DNA of 43,402 nt from a virus. The stretch covers positions 1 to 43,402 of IMG/VR virus record IMGVR_UViG_3300045120_000339. One strand, 5' to 3'. Positions 30,553-37,422 of the stretch are shown here, piece by piece. Positions within the stretch are counted from its first letter, which is position 1, and the number at the start of each line of letters is the position of its first letter. The position numbers and the translations under genes are program-made. The notes below the pieces were generated by a model. The model saw only the letters and a program-made list of their open reading frames with translations. It had not been told where the DNA came from and did no database searches.

Positions 30553-30723
30553 ATGACGCAGACGAGCAACGCCGAACAGTATGAGATCGTGCGAGTCGAA
30601 AGCGACGGCGACGAACTGATCGCCACCGGTTCGCTCGCCGAGATGTACGCGTTGCGCGACGAGCTGCGCGAAGAGCTGGACGGCGCCGACGACAACTACA
30701 AGATTCAGCCGGCGCAAGACTGA
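30553..30723 (+). CDS. 56-aa acidic protein from a leaderless transcript
   Basis: ATG 30553 lies six bases after the -10 box (ATG 30547 also in frame). The product reads SNAEQYEIVRVESDGDELIA, then LAEMYALRDELREELDGADD. It is a small alpha/beta protein resembling DUF1508/DUF2188-like folds, tentatively. It forms a single-gene unit with a terminator four bases later. Confidence 0.7.
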   Translation: MTQTSNAEQYEIVRVESDGDELIATGSLAEMYALRDELREELDGADDNYKIQPAQD

Positions 30724-30727
30724 ACGC

Positions 30728-30746
30728 GCCCCCGCCGCGCGGGGGC
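30728..30746 (+). terminator. Intrinsic terminator
   Basis: GCCCCCGC / GCGGGGGC with a three-base loop, four bases after the stop at 30723. Confidence 0.8.
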
Positions 30747-30750
30747 TCTG

Positions 30751-30776
30751 TTCGTGCGCGCGGGGGAGCGCTCTCT
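30751..30776. repeat. 26-bp direct repeat, copy 2
   Basis: Identical to 30481-30506. The pair suggests that the two mini-cistrons with their 3' flanks arose by duplication. Confidence 0.85.
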
Positions 30777-30780
30777 CGGC

Positions 30781-30897
30781 TTACCCCTTGCCCGGGATGA
30801 CCGAGACCGGGAACGGCATGTCGCACGTCAAACACCACCACACCCAAGCGCGCCGCGTCATGTAGCGCTTGCAGTTCGAGCACTTACGTGAGGTCAT
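30781..30897 (-). CDS. 38-aa zinc-ribbon protein
   Basis: ATG 30897 follows GAGGGGGTGAACACC, a very strong ribosome site, and overlaps the end of the upstream gene. It has two C-x2-C knuckles (KCSNCKR and CLTCDMP) separated by WVWW. This is a compact zinc ribbon, often found next to terminase in actinophages. Confidence 0.7.
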   Translation of the reverse strand: MTSRKCSNCKRYMTRRAWVWWCLTCDMPFPVSVIPGKG

Positions 30898-31360
30898 CGG
30901 TGTTCACCCCCTCGAGCACGTAACGCACGGTCGCGCTGGTCTCGGTCTTCGTGGCCGCGTCCAGCCCCTCGAGCCGGCGCAGCTCACGCGACGCCTCGAG
31001 CGCGAGCTTGAGCGCCTGCATGCGGCCGGAGTGGTCGCGCACCACCGACTGATCGACAGGGTCGCGGACGATGTCACCATCCTTGCCGGCGACGACCGGC
31101 GCACCCTCGAGCGCGGCCAGGGAGAGCGCTCTCTCGATCACATCTTCTTTGAGATCGATCAGTCGGCGACGCATCTCCGTTCGATCCACTGGCGGCATCT
31201 TCGCGCGACACTGCGCCACGATGGCCGAGACGCGCTGAAACGAGATACCCAGTTCCTCGGCGATCTTTGTGGTGCGCATTTGCTTGCCGGTGTAAAGGTC
31301 CCACACCTCGCGCTCCCGCTGTGTTAACTGCGGGAGCGCGTCCTCCTCTGCCTGATTCAA
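30884..31360 (-). CDS. HTH protein, probable small terminase subunit
   Basis: The product is 158 aa from TTG 31360 (TTGA overlap with the upstream gene). An N-terminal HTH of sigma-4/LuxR type reads LTQREREVWDLYTGKQM then TTKIAEELGISFQRVSAIV. A helical oligomerisation region follows (ERALSLAALEG, MQALKLALEASRELRRLEG). A DNA-binding HTH plus helical core upstream of TerL is the usual small terminase plan; a transcription regulator is the alternative. It carries an 11-mer fused to a palindrome (31114-31133). Confidence 0.6.
   Translation of the reverse strand: MNQAEEDALPQLTQREREVWDLYTGKQMRTTKIAEELGISFQRVSAIVAQCRAKMPPVDRTEMRRRLIDLKEDVIERALSLAALEGAPVVAGKDGDIVRDPVDQSVVRDHSGRMQALKLALEASRELRRLEGLDAATKTETSATVRYVLEGVNTDDLT
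31122..31133. repeat. Palindrome GAGAGCGCTCTC fused to the 11-mer
   Basis: An exact copy directly continuing a CGGCCAGGGAG motif (31114-31124), giving one composite site inside the HTH gene. Confidence 0.85.
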
Positions 31361-31761
31361 CGCTTCTCTACACCTTCTACGCCGATACCGATGTGACCGT
31401 GCTGTCCGTTCGGATGACAACGCTCATCCCAATTCTCAGGGTCAGGACACCACGCACACACTCGCGGCGGCGCCGGCACGCCACGATCGAACGGAACGGC
31501 GGCATGATCGGACGGCACGCCTCGAGCGAGCCATGGCGGACGCAGCACGTGCGTCTGTGCCGCGTCTTCATTGAGCGGCATCGCCTGTTCGTGCGGCCAG
31601 GGAGGTTGCGCCGGCGTGCCAGCCGGCCGATCGAAGATCGATTGTGCCTCCGCGTTCAGCGCATCGAGACGTTGCGTGCATTCCTCGAGCGCACGCACCA
31701 ACTGTGCACGCTCGCGCAGACCGTGCACGATATCCAGCCCGATCTCTTCCAAGCCCCTCAC
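31357..31761 (-). CDS. Hypothetical protein with Cys/His C-terminus
   Basis: The product is 134 aa from GTG 31761 (GTGA overlap). An N-terminal helix (LVRALEECTQRLDALNAEA) precedes a Pro-rich middle and a potential metal-binding end (VCAWCPDPENW, then ERCHPNGQHGH). Co-translated with the genes on both sides. Function unknown. Confidence 0.65.
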   Translation of the reverse strand: MRGLEEIGLDIVHGLRERAQLVRALEECTQRLDALNAEAQSIFDRPAGTPAQPPWPHEQAMPLNEDAAQTHVLRPPWLARGVPSDHAAVPFDRGVPAPPRVCAWCPDPENWDERCHPNGQHGHIGIGVEGVEKR

Positions 31762-32462
31762 GATGCCCCCTCTTTCATTTTCGACTTCTTCGGCGCCGCC
31801 GCCACCCGCGCCGCCGCCGCAGTTGCGCTATCAAGTTTCTGCGCCCGCGCCACCATGCACGCGAAGCTCAGTTCTTCCGTACTCAGGGTCGGCGCCATCT
31901 CAAGGTAGTCACGCAACTCGGTCACGCCGAACATGCCGAACGGTGGGAGGTCCGGCCCCCACACCCATACGCTACGCCACATCCAGGTAGCACGGCCGGC
32001 GATCGTGCGATAGACCGCGTACGCCTGGCGGCCGGTGTCCACGTGCCCGCCGAATCGCACGCTGAACAGTTCCTCTTCCTGCCACGATCCGCGCCACTTC
32101 TTCGGCCCGAACCCCCGCGAGTACATGATCTTGATAGACCATCCCCACCGGTACGCGACATCGGCCAGGGAAGTCACCGCCGCAGGCACCCGAATCGCCT
32201 CGACCCCCACCCCCGGCACGATCGGCGGCGGCGGCTTCTCGGCGCCGGGCTCGGCGGCCGGCCCCCGCGTACTCCACCCGCCCGGGTGATAGTGCTCCGT
32301 CCGGGCGACCGCCGGCACCGGCCGGCACGTGCCGCACAACGGGCGCCCCCGAAAACCCGGCGCGGCCAGGCAGCCGGCGGCACACTCGGCGCACGGCACC
32401 GTGACCAGCCGCGCACTCGCGTCAACCTCGGGTGCCTCTTCGAACTCAAGCGGCATAGACAC
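31758..32462 (-). CDS. Hypothetical protein with N-terminal zinc finger
   Basis: The product is 234 aa from GTG 32462 (GGGGGTG seven bases upstream; ATG 32456 alternative). Residues 24-46 hold VPCAECAAGC and LCGTCRP, a four-to-five-cysteine zinc site. The central part is Trp/Tyr-rich (YRWGWSIKIMYSRGFG, WMWRSVWVWGPDLPP) and the C-terminus is Ala/Lys-rich. Not assigned. It lies between the resolvase and the HTH protein and may bind DNA. Confidence 0.65.
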   Translation of the reverse strand: MSMPLEFEEAPEVDASARLVTVPCAECAAGCLAAPGFRGRPLCGTCRPVPAVARTEHYHPGGWSTRGPAAEPGAEKPPPPIVPGVGVEAIRVPAAVTSLADVAYRWGWSIKIMYSRGFGPKKWRGSWQEEELFSVRFGGHVDTGRQAYAVYRTIAGRATWMWRSVWVWGPDLPPFGMFGVTELRDYLEMAPTLSTEELSFACMVARAQKLDSATAAAARVAAAPKKSKMKEGAS

Positions 32463-32982
32463 TGATATGCACCCCCGGTAACGAACCCTTCGAAGCCCAA
32501 TCCGTCCAGCGCTTCCCGTTCATCCCGGCCGCAGACGGACCGATCACGAAACGGTCATCCTTGATAAGCCCCGACTGTGTCAGCGCATCCAGCAGATTAC
32601 GACGTAGCTTGTCCTCATCGCCGATGTCACCAGCCGTGGGGAACGGGGTGTCGTGCGACTCCCATACCTCGCCATCGCGCTTCACCGCGACCGACCGCTC
32701 GCGCTCGAAGAGGAACAGCCCATCGACGTAGACGGCACCCGCGTACGGCTCGGGATCGAAGCCCGCGATCTTCGCGCCGCGCCGCAACGGCGTGATGCCG
32801 CACTGTTCCCAGATACCCCGGATCATCGTGCGCTTCCACGCCACCGAGTGCTCGCCGGTCTCCACCAAATGCACGCGCGTCGCCCCGCCCTTACCGCGCG
32901 AGACCTGTGGCGTCAGTGACCCCTTGGTACGCGGACGCCCGGCAACGAAGATCGTCACCGGGCCACGCTCGAGCACGCTCAC
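32446..32982 (-). CDS. rusA: RusA-family Holliday junction resolvase
   Basis: The 178-aa product has the family layout: N-terminal VAGRPRTKGSLTPQV strand-loop, then the catalytic acidic cluster GDIGDEDKLRRNLLDALTQS followed by GLIKDDRFV. It resolves branched DNA before packaging as a dimer. GTG 32982 overlaps the upstream TGA. It is somewhat longer than E. coli RusA (120 aa) because of an insertion around 85-115. Confidence 0.85.
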   Translation of the reverse strand: MSVLERGPVTIFVAGRPRTKGSLTPQVSRGKGGATRVHLVETGEHSVAWKRTMIRGIWEQCGITPLRRGAKIAGFDPEPYAGAVYVDGLFLFERERSVAVKRDGEVWESHDTPFPTAGDIGDEDKLRRNLLDALTQSGLIKDDRFVIGPSAAGMNGKRWTDWASKGSLPGVHISVYAA

Positions 32983-33203
32983 AGCGCGAACAACTTCTCT
33001 TCGTCGGCGAGCGTCATCAGCTCACGCACGATCGAGCCGGTCACCGTCAGCCCACCGTTCGGACCGAGCACCCCGAGCGTGGCCAGAGCGCGACGCTCGC
33101 GTCCGTCCGAGCACGCCGCGCCAATCTTGTTCGAGCCGGCCGACATGATGACCGTGCGCTGAATGGGAGTCAGTGCCGCGATGATGGCTTCGTGCTTCGT
33201 CAT
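32979..33203 (-). CDS. Small regulator-like protein from a leaderless transcript
   Basis: The product is 74 aa from ATG 33203, six bases after TAGACT; an in-frame GTG at 33209 touches the -10 box. It reads HEAIIAALTPIQRTVIMSAG then RERRALATLGVLGPNGGLT and ends LADEEKLFAL. The helix-turn-helix-plus-wing pattern suggests a winged-helix DNA-binding protein. It heads the operon containing RusA. Confidence 0.65.
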   Translation of the reverse strand: MTKHEAIIAALTPIQRTVIMSAGSNKIGAACSDGRERRALATLGVLGPNGGLTVTGSIVRELMTLADEEKLFAL

Positions 33204-33209
33204 GCTCAC

Positions 33210-33238
33210 AGTCTAACCCCCATTCATACAGAAGTCAA
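33210..33238 (-). promoter_or_regulatory. Leaderless promoter with shared operator element
   Basis: -35 TTGACT (33233-33238), 17-base spacer beginning TCTGTATGAA, -10 TAGACT (33210-33215), then GTGAGC and ATG 33203. Confidence 0.8.
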
Positions 33239-33243
33239 CTACC

Positions 33244-33756
33244 TCACGACGCGAGGATGAGTGCCGGCACGAACACGCCGAAGAAGAGGTGCCACGACTG
33301 ATCGAGCGCCCATGCCCCCGTCCCGAGCGTCGGCTGGTCAAGAGTCACTCTCCGTGACCCCCACCCGGCGCCGTCACTGGCAAAGGTGATCATGGAACGG
33401 GGCTTACCGAGAGTGAGGAAGTCGCGAGTAGACGGCAGTCGCCGCGCCAGCCAAAACATGAGCCCGTGCTCCCGCCGGTCGGCCGCGTAGTGCGTCACCC
33501 CGGACACGGCCAGAGCGACGACCGACCGCCGCCACCCGCCGCCCGGCAGATCGAGCACCAGCCACACCAGCGCTAGACACACGCCCTGGGTCAGCACGTA
33601 CGTACTGACGTGCGCCGCGCACGTCAGCCGACCGGTCCAGCCGGCGTCCCCCTTGTGCCGCGTCTCAGCCTCTGTCTGCACCCAGTAATCGCCGACGTGG
33701 TGCCCAACGTAGAGCGCGAGCCCCGTGGCCGCGAACAGGGCCACTGAGCCGCTCAC
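33244..33756 (-). CDS. DUF3307-like membrane protein
   Basis: The product is 170 aa from GTG 33756 (GTGA overlap). It has three to four hydrophobic segments and the characteristic HHVGDYWVQTEAETRHKGDA after the first helix, then CAAHVSTYVLTQGVCLAL and SGVTHYAADR. The G-D-[FY]-x2-Q and repeated His pattern fits DUF3307-type proteins found in phages. Molecular role unknown; membrane location likely. Confidence 0.7.
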   Translation of the reverse strand: MSGSVALFAATGLALYVGHHVGDYWVQTEAETRHKGDAGWTGRLTCAAHVSTYVLTQGVCLALVWLVLDLPGGGWRRSVVALAVSGVTHYAADRREHGLMFWLARRLPSTRDFLTLGKPRSMITFASDGAGWGSRRVTLDQPTLGTGAWALDQSWHLFFGVFVPALILAS

Positions 33757-34283
33757 GGCCGCGTCTCCACGCCCGGCCCCCACTGGGCTCGCGGCAAAGC
33801 GCGCCCGGCCGTCTCCGGCGCGCTCAGGGCCGCTCGCGCGACTTCCACGGCGTCGGCCAGGGAGCGCAGCGCACTGTCCAGCCCCTCGCGCTCTCGCGCG
33901 GCGGCCCGGGAGGGGGTGGGCCGCGACAGCACGCGCCGAATTCCGGACATGCAGTCGGAGCACGTGGCCGACCCGGCCCGGCCGGTGTACGGACCGTCCT
34001 CGGACCCGCACTCGGCGGCATCGCGGCCCCGGGTGCGGAAGTGGACCGGCGGCGGAGCATCGGCCAGGGAGAGGGGCAGCTCAATCTCCGGAGGGTCCAC
34101 GATCTCGGCCAGGGAGAGGGGCAGCTCAATCTCCGGAGGGTCCACGATCTCGAACTTCCGGTACTCGATGAACTCGAACGCCTTGAGCAACCGGTCCGAC
34201 GCCGTGAACGTCCACGCGAACGGCTCGCCTTTCACCCGATGCACGTTCACTCGGTTGCTCAACACTTCGACCCAAACTTGCAT
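33753..34283 (-). CDS. Hypothetical protein with tandem 15-residue duplication
   Basis: The product is 176 aa from ATG 34283 (GGGAGGCATA upstream). An N-terminal beta-rich domain (QVWVEVLSNRVNVHRV) is followed by EIVDPPEIELPLSLA repeated twice in exact tandem (45-bp DNA duplication). A C-rich patch (ATCSDCMSGIRRVLS) and helical end (LRSLADAVEVARAAL) follow. Not assigned. It carries three copies of the 11-mer. Confidence 0.7.
   Translation of the reverse strand: MQVWVEVLSNRVNVHRVKGEPFAWTFTASDRLLKAFEFIEYRKFEIVDPPEIELPLSLAEIVDPPEIELPLSLADAPPPVHFRTRGRDAAECGSEDGPYTGRAGSATCSDCMSGIRRVLSRPTPSRAAAREREGLDSALRSLADAVEVARAALSAPETAGRALPRAQWGPGVETRP
34060..34152. repeat. Exact 45-bp tandem duplication
   Basis: Copies at 34060-34104 and 34105-34149, plus three further matching bases. 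Each unit starts with TCGGCCAGGGAG, the dispersed motif, so motif and duplication boundaries coincide. It keeps the reading frame (15 codons). Confidence 0.95.
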
Positions 34284-34301
34284 TATGCCTCCCTCGTAGT
34301 T

Positions 34302-34333
34302 ACCTAACCCTACCACACTCATACAGAACTCAA
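34302..34333 (-). promoter_or_regulatory. Promoter with shared operator element
   Basis: -35 TTGAGT (34328-34333), then TCTGTATGAGTGTGG and TAGGGT/TTAGGT as possible -10 boxes (spacing atypical). It drives the gene at 34283. Confidence 0.6.
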
Positions 34334-34378
34334 CTAGCTCTGTTTTTTCTCGATCCCGCCTCCCGCCACCATCCGCCC

Positions 34379-34599
34379 TATCCGCCACCCCTGTCCCCTC
34401 CTAGGGTCGGGGACAGGGGGGCGGATACCCTTGGGAACCCTTGGCGGATACCCCGGCGGATACCTGGCGGATAGTGGCGGATAGCAGCTCAGGGGGGTGG
34501 CGGATACTTGGCGGATATAGTCGCGTATACACCCTGGCGGATACCCCGGCGGATACCCCTAGTCACGAGACTATATCCGCCACCGATGTCCGGCGGATA
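34379..34599. other. Iteron array, probable replication origin
   Basis: GGCGGATA occurs in direct orientation at 34420, 34443, 34455, 34466, 34476, 34499, 34510, 34536, 34548 and 34592, and inverted at 34379 and 34574. Spacing is often 10-12 bp, near one helical turn, as for plasmid iterons bound by an initiator. The array lies at the 3' end of the prim-pol/helicase gene; the last two copies are inside its coding sequence. A GC hairpin (34388-34419) flanks it. No other explanation for the repeats is visible. Confidence 0.8.
34388..34419. terminator. Hairpin flanking the iteron array
   Basis: CCCCTGTCCCC / GGGGACAGGGG, a nearly perfect 11-bp stem. It could terminate the leftward replication transcript or form part of the origin. 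Confidence 0.6.
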
Positions 34600-36830
34600 T
34601 CACCTCGCGTAGTCTGTCCGGGTTTGAGGCTTTCCAAAGCGTCAGCATCGATCATCCATTTCTCACCTCTCACGTTCACCGCGAGGGGTTCCTCCCTGGC
34701 CGATCGAAGCGAGAGCACCTTGTCCCACGCGCCATCGAACGATTTCCGAGCGATCGGGCCGAACGTTTCGATGAGGTTGTGTCGCGCTTCGGCTTTCGTG
34801 AGCCCGGTCGTCCCGCCGATGTAGAGCAAAACCTTGATGAGATGCACTTGGTGACCGCTGTAGCCGGTCTCCCACGGTTCCGCCTGCTGGAGGAGCACCG
34901 CGAGCCGGCGATCCGCCTCCCTGGCCGAGAGCGCCCGTTCGTCCACCGGGCCGGTGGCCGCCGCCGCGATCACGAACGGGTCGGACGCCAGTGCGAGCGA
35001 GGTGATCGGCTCGCCGTCCTCATCGGCGCCGACCACGACCGAGACGAACGCCAACTCGAGCGCCGGCCGCTCATCAAGATCCTTTTGTTTCTCCACCAGC
35101 AGGCGCCCGCGCAGCCCCTCACCCTTCTCCACCTTGAGTTCCGTGTCCTGCGCGCCATCGATCGCCGAGCTCCCTCGCGCGTCGCCGCCCTTGCGCCCGG
35201 TGTGGTGAATCGGCATGACGCACGCCCCCGTCGCCCGCTTGACCGCGTCCACCGCCTCGATGAAGTGGCCCATGTCGGTCGCGTCGTTCTCGTCCAGCCC
35301 GACGCTGAGCCGGGCTTGCGTGTCGCCGACCACCAGCACGGGCGCCAGCCGCCGGCACGCCTCCACCAGCACAGCCCACGCGGCCCGGTCGCCGGCCTGC
35401 ACGGGGCGCGGGAGCACGTGCACGCCGGCCGGGAGCGGCCCATGCACCACTTCCCACGCCTTGATGCGCTTCCCCAGCCCACCGGCGCCCTCTGCGGCCA
35501 CGATCACCACCGGTCCCTGCGTCACCTTGAGCCCCTGCCACGGCCGGCCGGCGGCGACGTGACAGGCCATGTCCAGGGCGACGAAGCTCTTGCGGCACCC
35601 GGGTGCCCCGATGAGCCACGCCGCGCTGTCCAGGTTGAGCAGCCCCTTGATGAGCGGGCGCGGCGCCGGCCGTTCCTTCACCTGATCGAGCGTCAGCATC
35701 TCGGCGAGCAGCGCCTCCACTGCATCGGCCGGGGGCGCGGCTGCAGTAGATACTTGCGGCGTCAACAACCCCTCGAGCTCGGTGCTCTCCCTGGCCGACG
35801 CCTTCCACCCGTCCGCCGGCGGCCGGCGCCCGTCCAGCACGGGCCGAAACTTCTCCACGGTCCATGCGCTCGCCGGGTGGTGCTCGTCGTACGGGGTCGT
35901 GCTCAGGGCGTCGCGGAGCACCTTCATGGCGCCGTCCACCGTCAGGAAGGCCGGCACGAAGTGCGCCAGCTGCACGGCGGCAGCGTTGCAGCGTTCCTCG
36001 ATCTCGCCGATGCGGGCCGCCCGCAGCCGCTCGAGCACCGGCGCGGTGTAGGCCCGGGCCTCCTCCGGCGTGAACACGCGCTCGCCGGCGTCCGCCCGGC
36101 CCGGCCCGGCGAAGAGCTGCGAGGTGGCGGCCGACGCCGTGACGAACGGGCTATCGCCGGGCGCCGGCGGCGCGCTGCGCCGAGCTCGGTGGGCGGCGAT
36201 CCGGGTGCGCACGCCCTCGATCGAGTCGTCGGAGCCGGCGAAGTCGGCCAGGAGGGCGAGGTCAGGTGCCTCGAGCCACCGGTACGGCGCCGGCTCGCCG
36301 GTCACCTTGGACGGCTTCACGGTGGGCGCCAGGTAGGCGAAGCCTCGCCCGTGCGTGCCATGGGCGTCCGGCGCCGCCGCGCCCGACTGCAGGTCCAAGC
36401 CCGGCATGAAGCCGTTCGTCTCGCGCTCCCCGGTGGGGCTGATGACGAAGTGCTCGCCGCCGGACGGGGTGGTCTGGCGGCCGAACGTGCGCGGCCAGTC
36501 GCCGGCCCGGCGCAGCTCCCTGGCCGATGCGTCGCCGCCGTGCCGGGGGTCCACATCGAGCACGTCGGCGAGGTGGCCGCCGACCATCCCGAGGGCGTGG
36601 CCAGGCTCCCACCGCTCGAGCCAGACCGGCGCCGGCACGGTTTTCTGCCACTCGCGCGGGAGGTGGAAGGGGGTCTTGCCGGCGCCGTGCCCGGCGATGT
36701 GGCACGTCCCGCCGTGCGCCGCCGGGCACGGCGGGGCCGAGAAGACCGGGATGCCGTGCGAGATCAACTCGCGGGCGATCTCGAGGGATTCTTTGATTTC
36801 TTGGGATGAAAGGTGTATAAGTTCGCCCAT
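34563..36830 (-). CDS. Bifunctional primase-polymerase / RepA-like helicase
   Basis: The product is 755 aa. The N-terminal prim-pol domain (about 20-210) has the metal-binding DVLDVDPRHGGDAS and later GGEHFVI. A linker and helical bundle follow (about 240-360). The C-terminal RecA-like RepA/DnaB ATPase has Walker A GAPGCRKSFVALD (Arg where Gly is usual, a substitution type tolerated in this family), VVIVAAEGAGGLGKR and MPIHHTGRKGGDARGSS. Such fusions prime and unwind DNA at plasmid and phage origins. ATG 36830 follows GGAAGG. Four 11-mer copies encode SARE here. Confidence 0.88.
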   Translation of the reverse strand: MGELIHLSSQEIKESLEIARELISHGIPVFSAPPCPAAHGGTCHIAGHGAGKTPFHLPREWQKTVPAPVWLERWEPGHALGMVGGHLADVLDVDPRHGGDASARELRRAGDWPRTFGRQTTPSGGEHFVISPTGERETNGFMPGLDLQSGAAAPDAHGTHGRGFAYLAPTVKPSKVTGEPAPYRWLEAPDLALLADFAGSDDSIEGVRTRIAAHRARRSAPPAPGDSPFVTASAATSQLFAGPGRADAGERVFTPEEARAYTAPVLERLRAARIGEIEERCNAAAVQLAHFVPAFLTVDGAMKVLRDALSTTPYDEHHPASAWTVEKFRPVLDGRRPPADGWKASARESTELEGLLTPQVSTAAAPPADAVEALLAEMLTLDQVKERPAPRPLIKGLLNLDSAAWLIGAPGCRKSFVALDMACHVAAGRPWQGLKVTQGPVVIVAAEGAGGLGKRIKAWEVVHGPLPAGVHVLPRPVQAGDRAAWAVLVEACRRLAPVLVVGDTQARLSVGLDENDATDMGHFIEAVDAVKRATGACVMPIHHTGRKGGDARGSSAIDGAQDTELKVEKGEGLRGRLLVEKQKDLDERPALELAFVSVVVGADEDGEPITSLALASDPFVIAAAATGPVDERALSAREADRRLAVLLQQAEPWETGYSGHQVHLIKVLLYIGGTTGLTKAEARHNLIETFGPIARKSFDGAWDKVLSLRSAREEPLAVNVRGEKWMIDADALESLKPGQTTRGDIRRTSVADIVS

Positions 36831-36867
36831 TGTGGTACCTTCCGAATGAAACCAGCGCAGAGAAACT

Positions 36868-36897
36868 AAAGGCCGGGGGTCGACTCCCCCGGCCTTT
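36868..36897. terminator. Bidirectional terminator
   Basis: AAAGGCCGGGGG / CCCCCGGCCTTT with a six-base loop separates the RHH regulator from the replication gene. Confidence 0.9.
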
Positions 36898-36932
36898 CTG
36901 CGTATGTGGATATGCCTCGTGGACTGCTGATA

Positions 36933-37271
36933 CTAGTACTTCAGCGGCCCCCGGCGGCCGATCGGCGCGGGCTCGCCGGCCGCTTCCGCCGCGAGCGCCT
37001 CGAAGCCCTCCAGCGAGGGCAGCGATCGGCGGCCCTTCACCGTTTCGCGCACCCACAGCCGCCAGTCGGTGGCGCCTTCCTTCTCGGCCAGGCGGTAGAG
37101 CCGCTGCAACCGCTCCTGCTGCGCCGCCTCGAGCACGCGTAGCGGCCCGGCCGTGTCGTCCACCGCGCGCCGCACCACCTCGGCGCGACTGACGCCCATC
37201 ACGATGCGTAGCGCATCGACTCGATCGAGCTGCGTCCGGTCGAGAATCCCCATGAATTGGATCTTGGACAT
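36933..37271 (-). CDS. Ribbon-helix-helix regulator
   Basis: The 112-aa product begins IQFMGILDRTQLDRVDALRI, then MGVSRAEVVRRAVDD. A beta strand plus two helices is the MetJ/Arc RHH plan at residues 4-40. The remainder is helical (QERLQRLYRLAEKEGATDW). The start has GGAGAGTGACCA upstream. It is the first gene of the leftward arm, beside the divergent control region, so it is a good candidate for the protein that binds the shared TTGACA-ACTGTATGAG operators. Confidence 0.7.
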   Translation of the reverse strand: MSKIQFMGILDRTQLDRVDALRIVMGVSRAEVVRRAVDDTAGPLRVLEAAQQERLQRLYRLAEKEGATDWRLWVRETVKGRRSLPSLEGFEALAAEAAGEPAPIGRRGPLKY

Positions 37272-37331
37272 TGGTCACTCTCCGTAGTTAGAAGCCGGTT
37301 ATCGCCGGCCTCTTCCTGGCCGCGCATCCTC

Positions 37332-37361
37332 ACCATACAGTGTCACTCATACAGTTGTCAC
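37332..37361 (-). promoter_or_regulatory. Leftward promoter with shared operator element
   Basis: -35 GTGACA (37356-37361), spacer beginning ACTGTATGAG, -10-like TATGGT (37332-37337, 18-bp spacing). It drives the RHH gene. Confidence 0.65.
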
Positions 37362-37386
37362 CTACTCTCTATGTGTGTTACGGTAG

Positions 37387-37402
37387 TTGACATCTGGATG
37401 AG
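37387..37402 (+). promoter_or_regulatory. Rightward copy of the shared operator element
   Basis: TTGACA-TCTGGATGAG, 25 bp from the leftward copy in opposite orientation, just ahead of the gene at 37423. No convincing -10 is seen. It probably completes a divergent operator pair. Confidence 0.55.
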
Positions 37403-37422
37403 CGAACTTGATGGAGGCATGC

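Noticed and set aside
34420-34560. CRISPR-like array
   Set aside because: The repeated unit is only 8 bp with variable 2-15 bp gaps; iterons explain it better, and there are no cas genes.
34779-36809. 676-codon plus-strand open frame
   Set aside because: Antisense shadow of the prim-pol/helicase gene with typical low-information Arg/His/Pro composition.
36262-37278. 338-codon minus-strand frame overlapping the RHH and prim-pol genes
   Set aside because: Out of frame with both motif-bearing genes and crosses a strong terminator.
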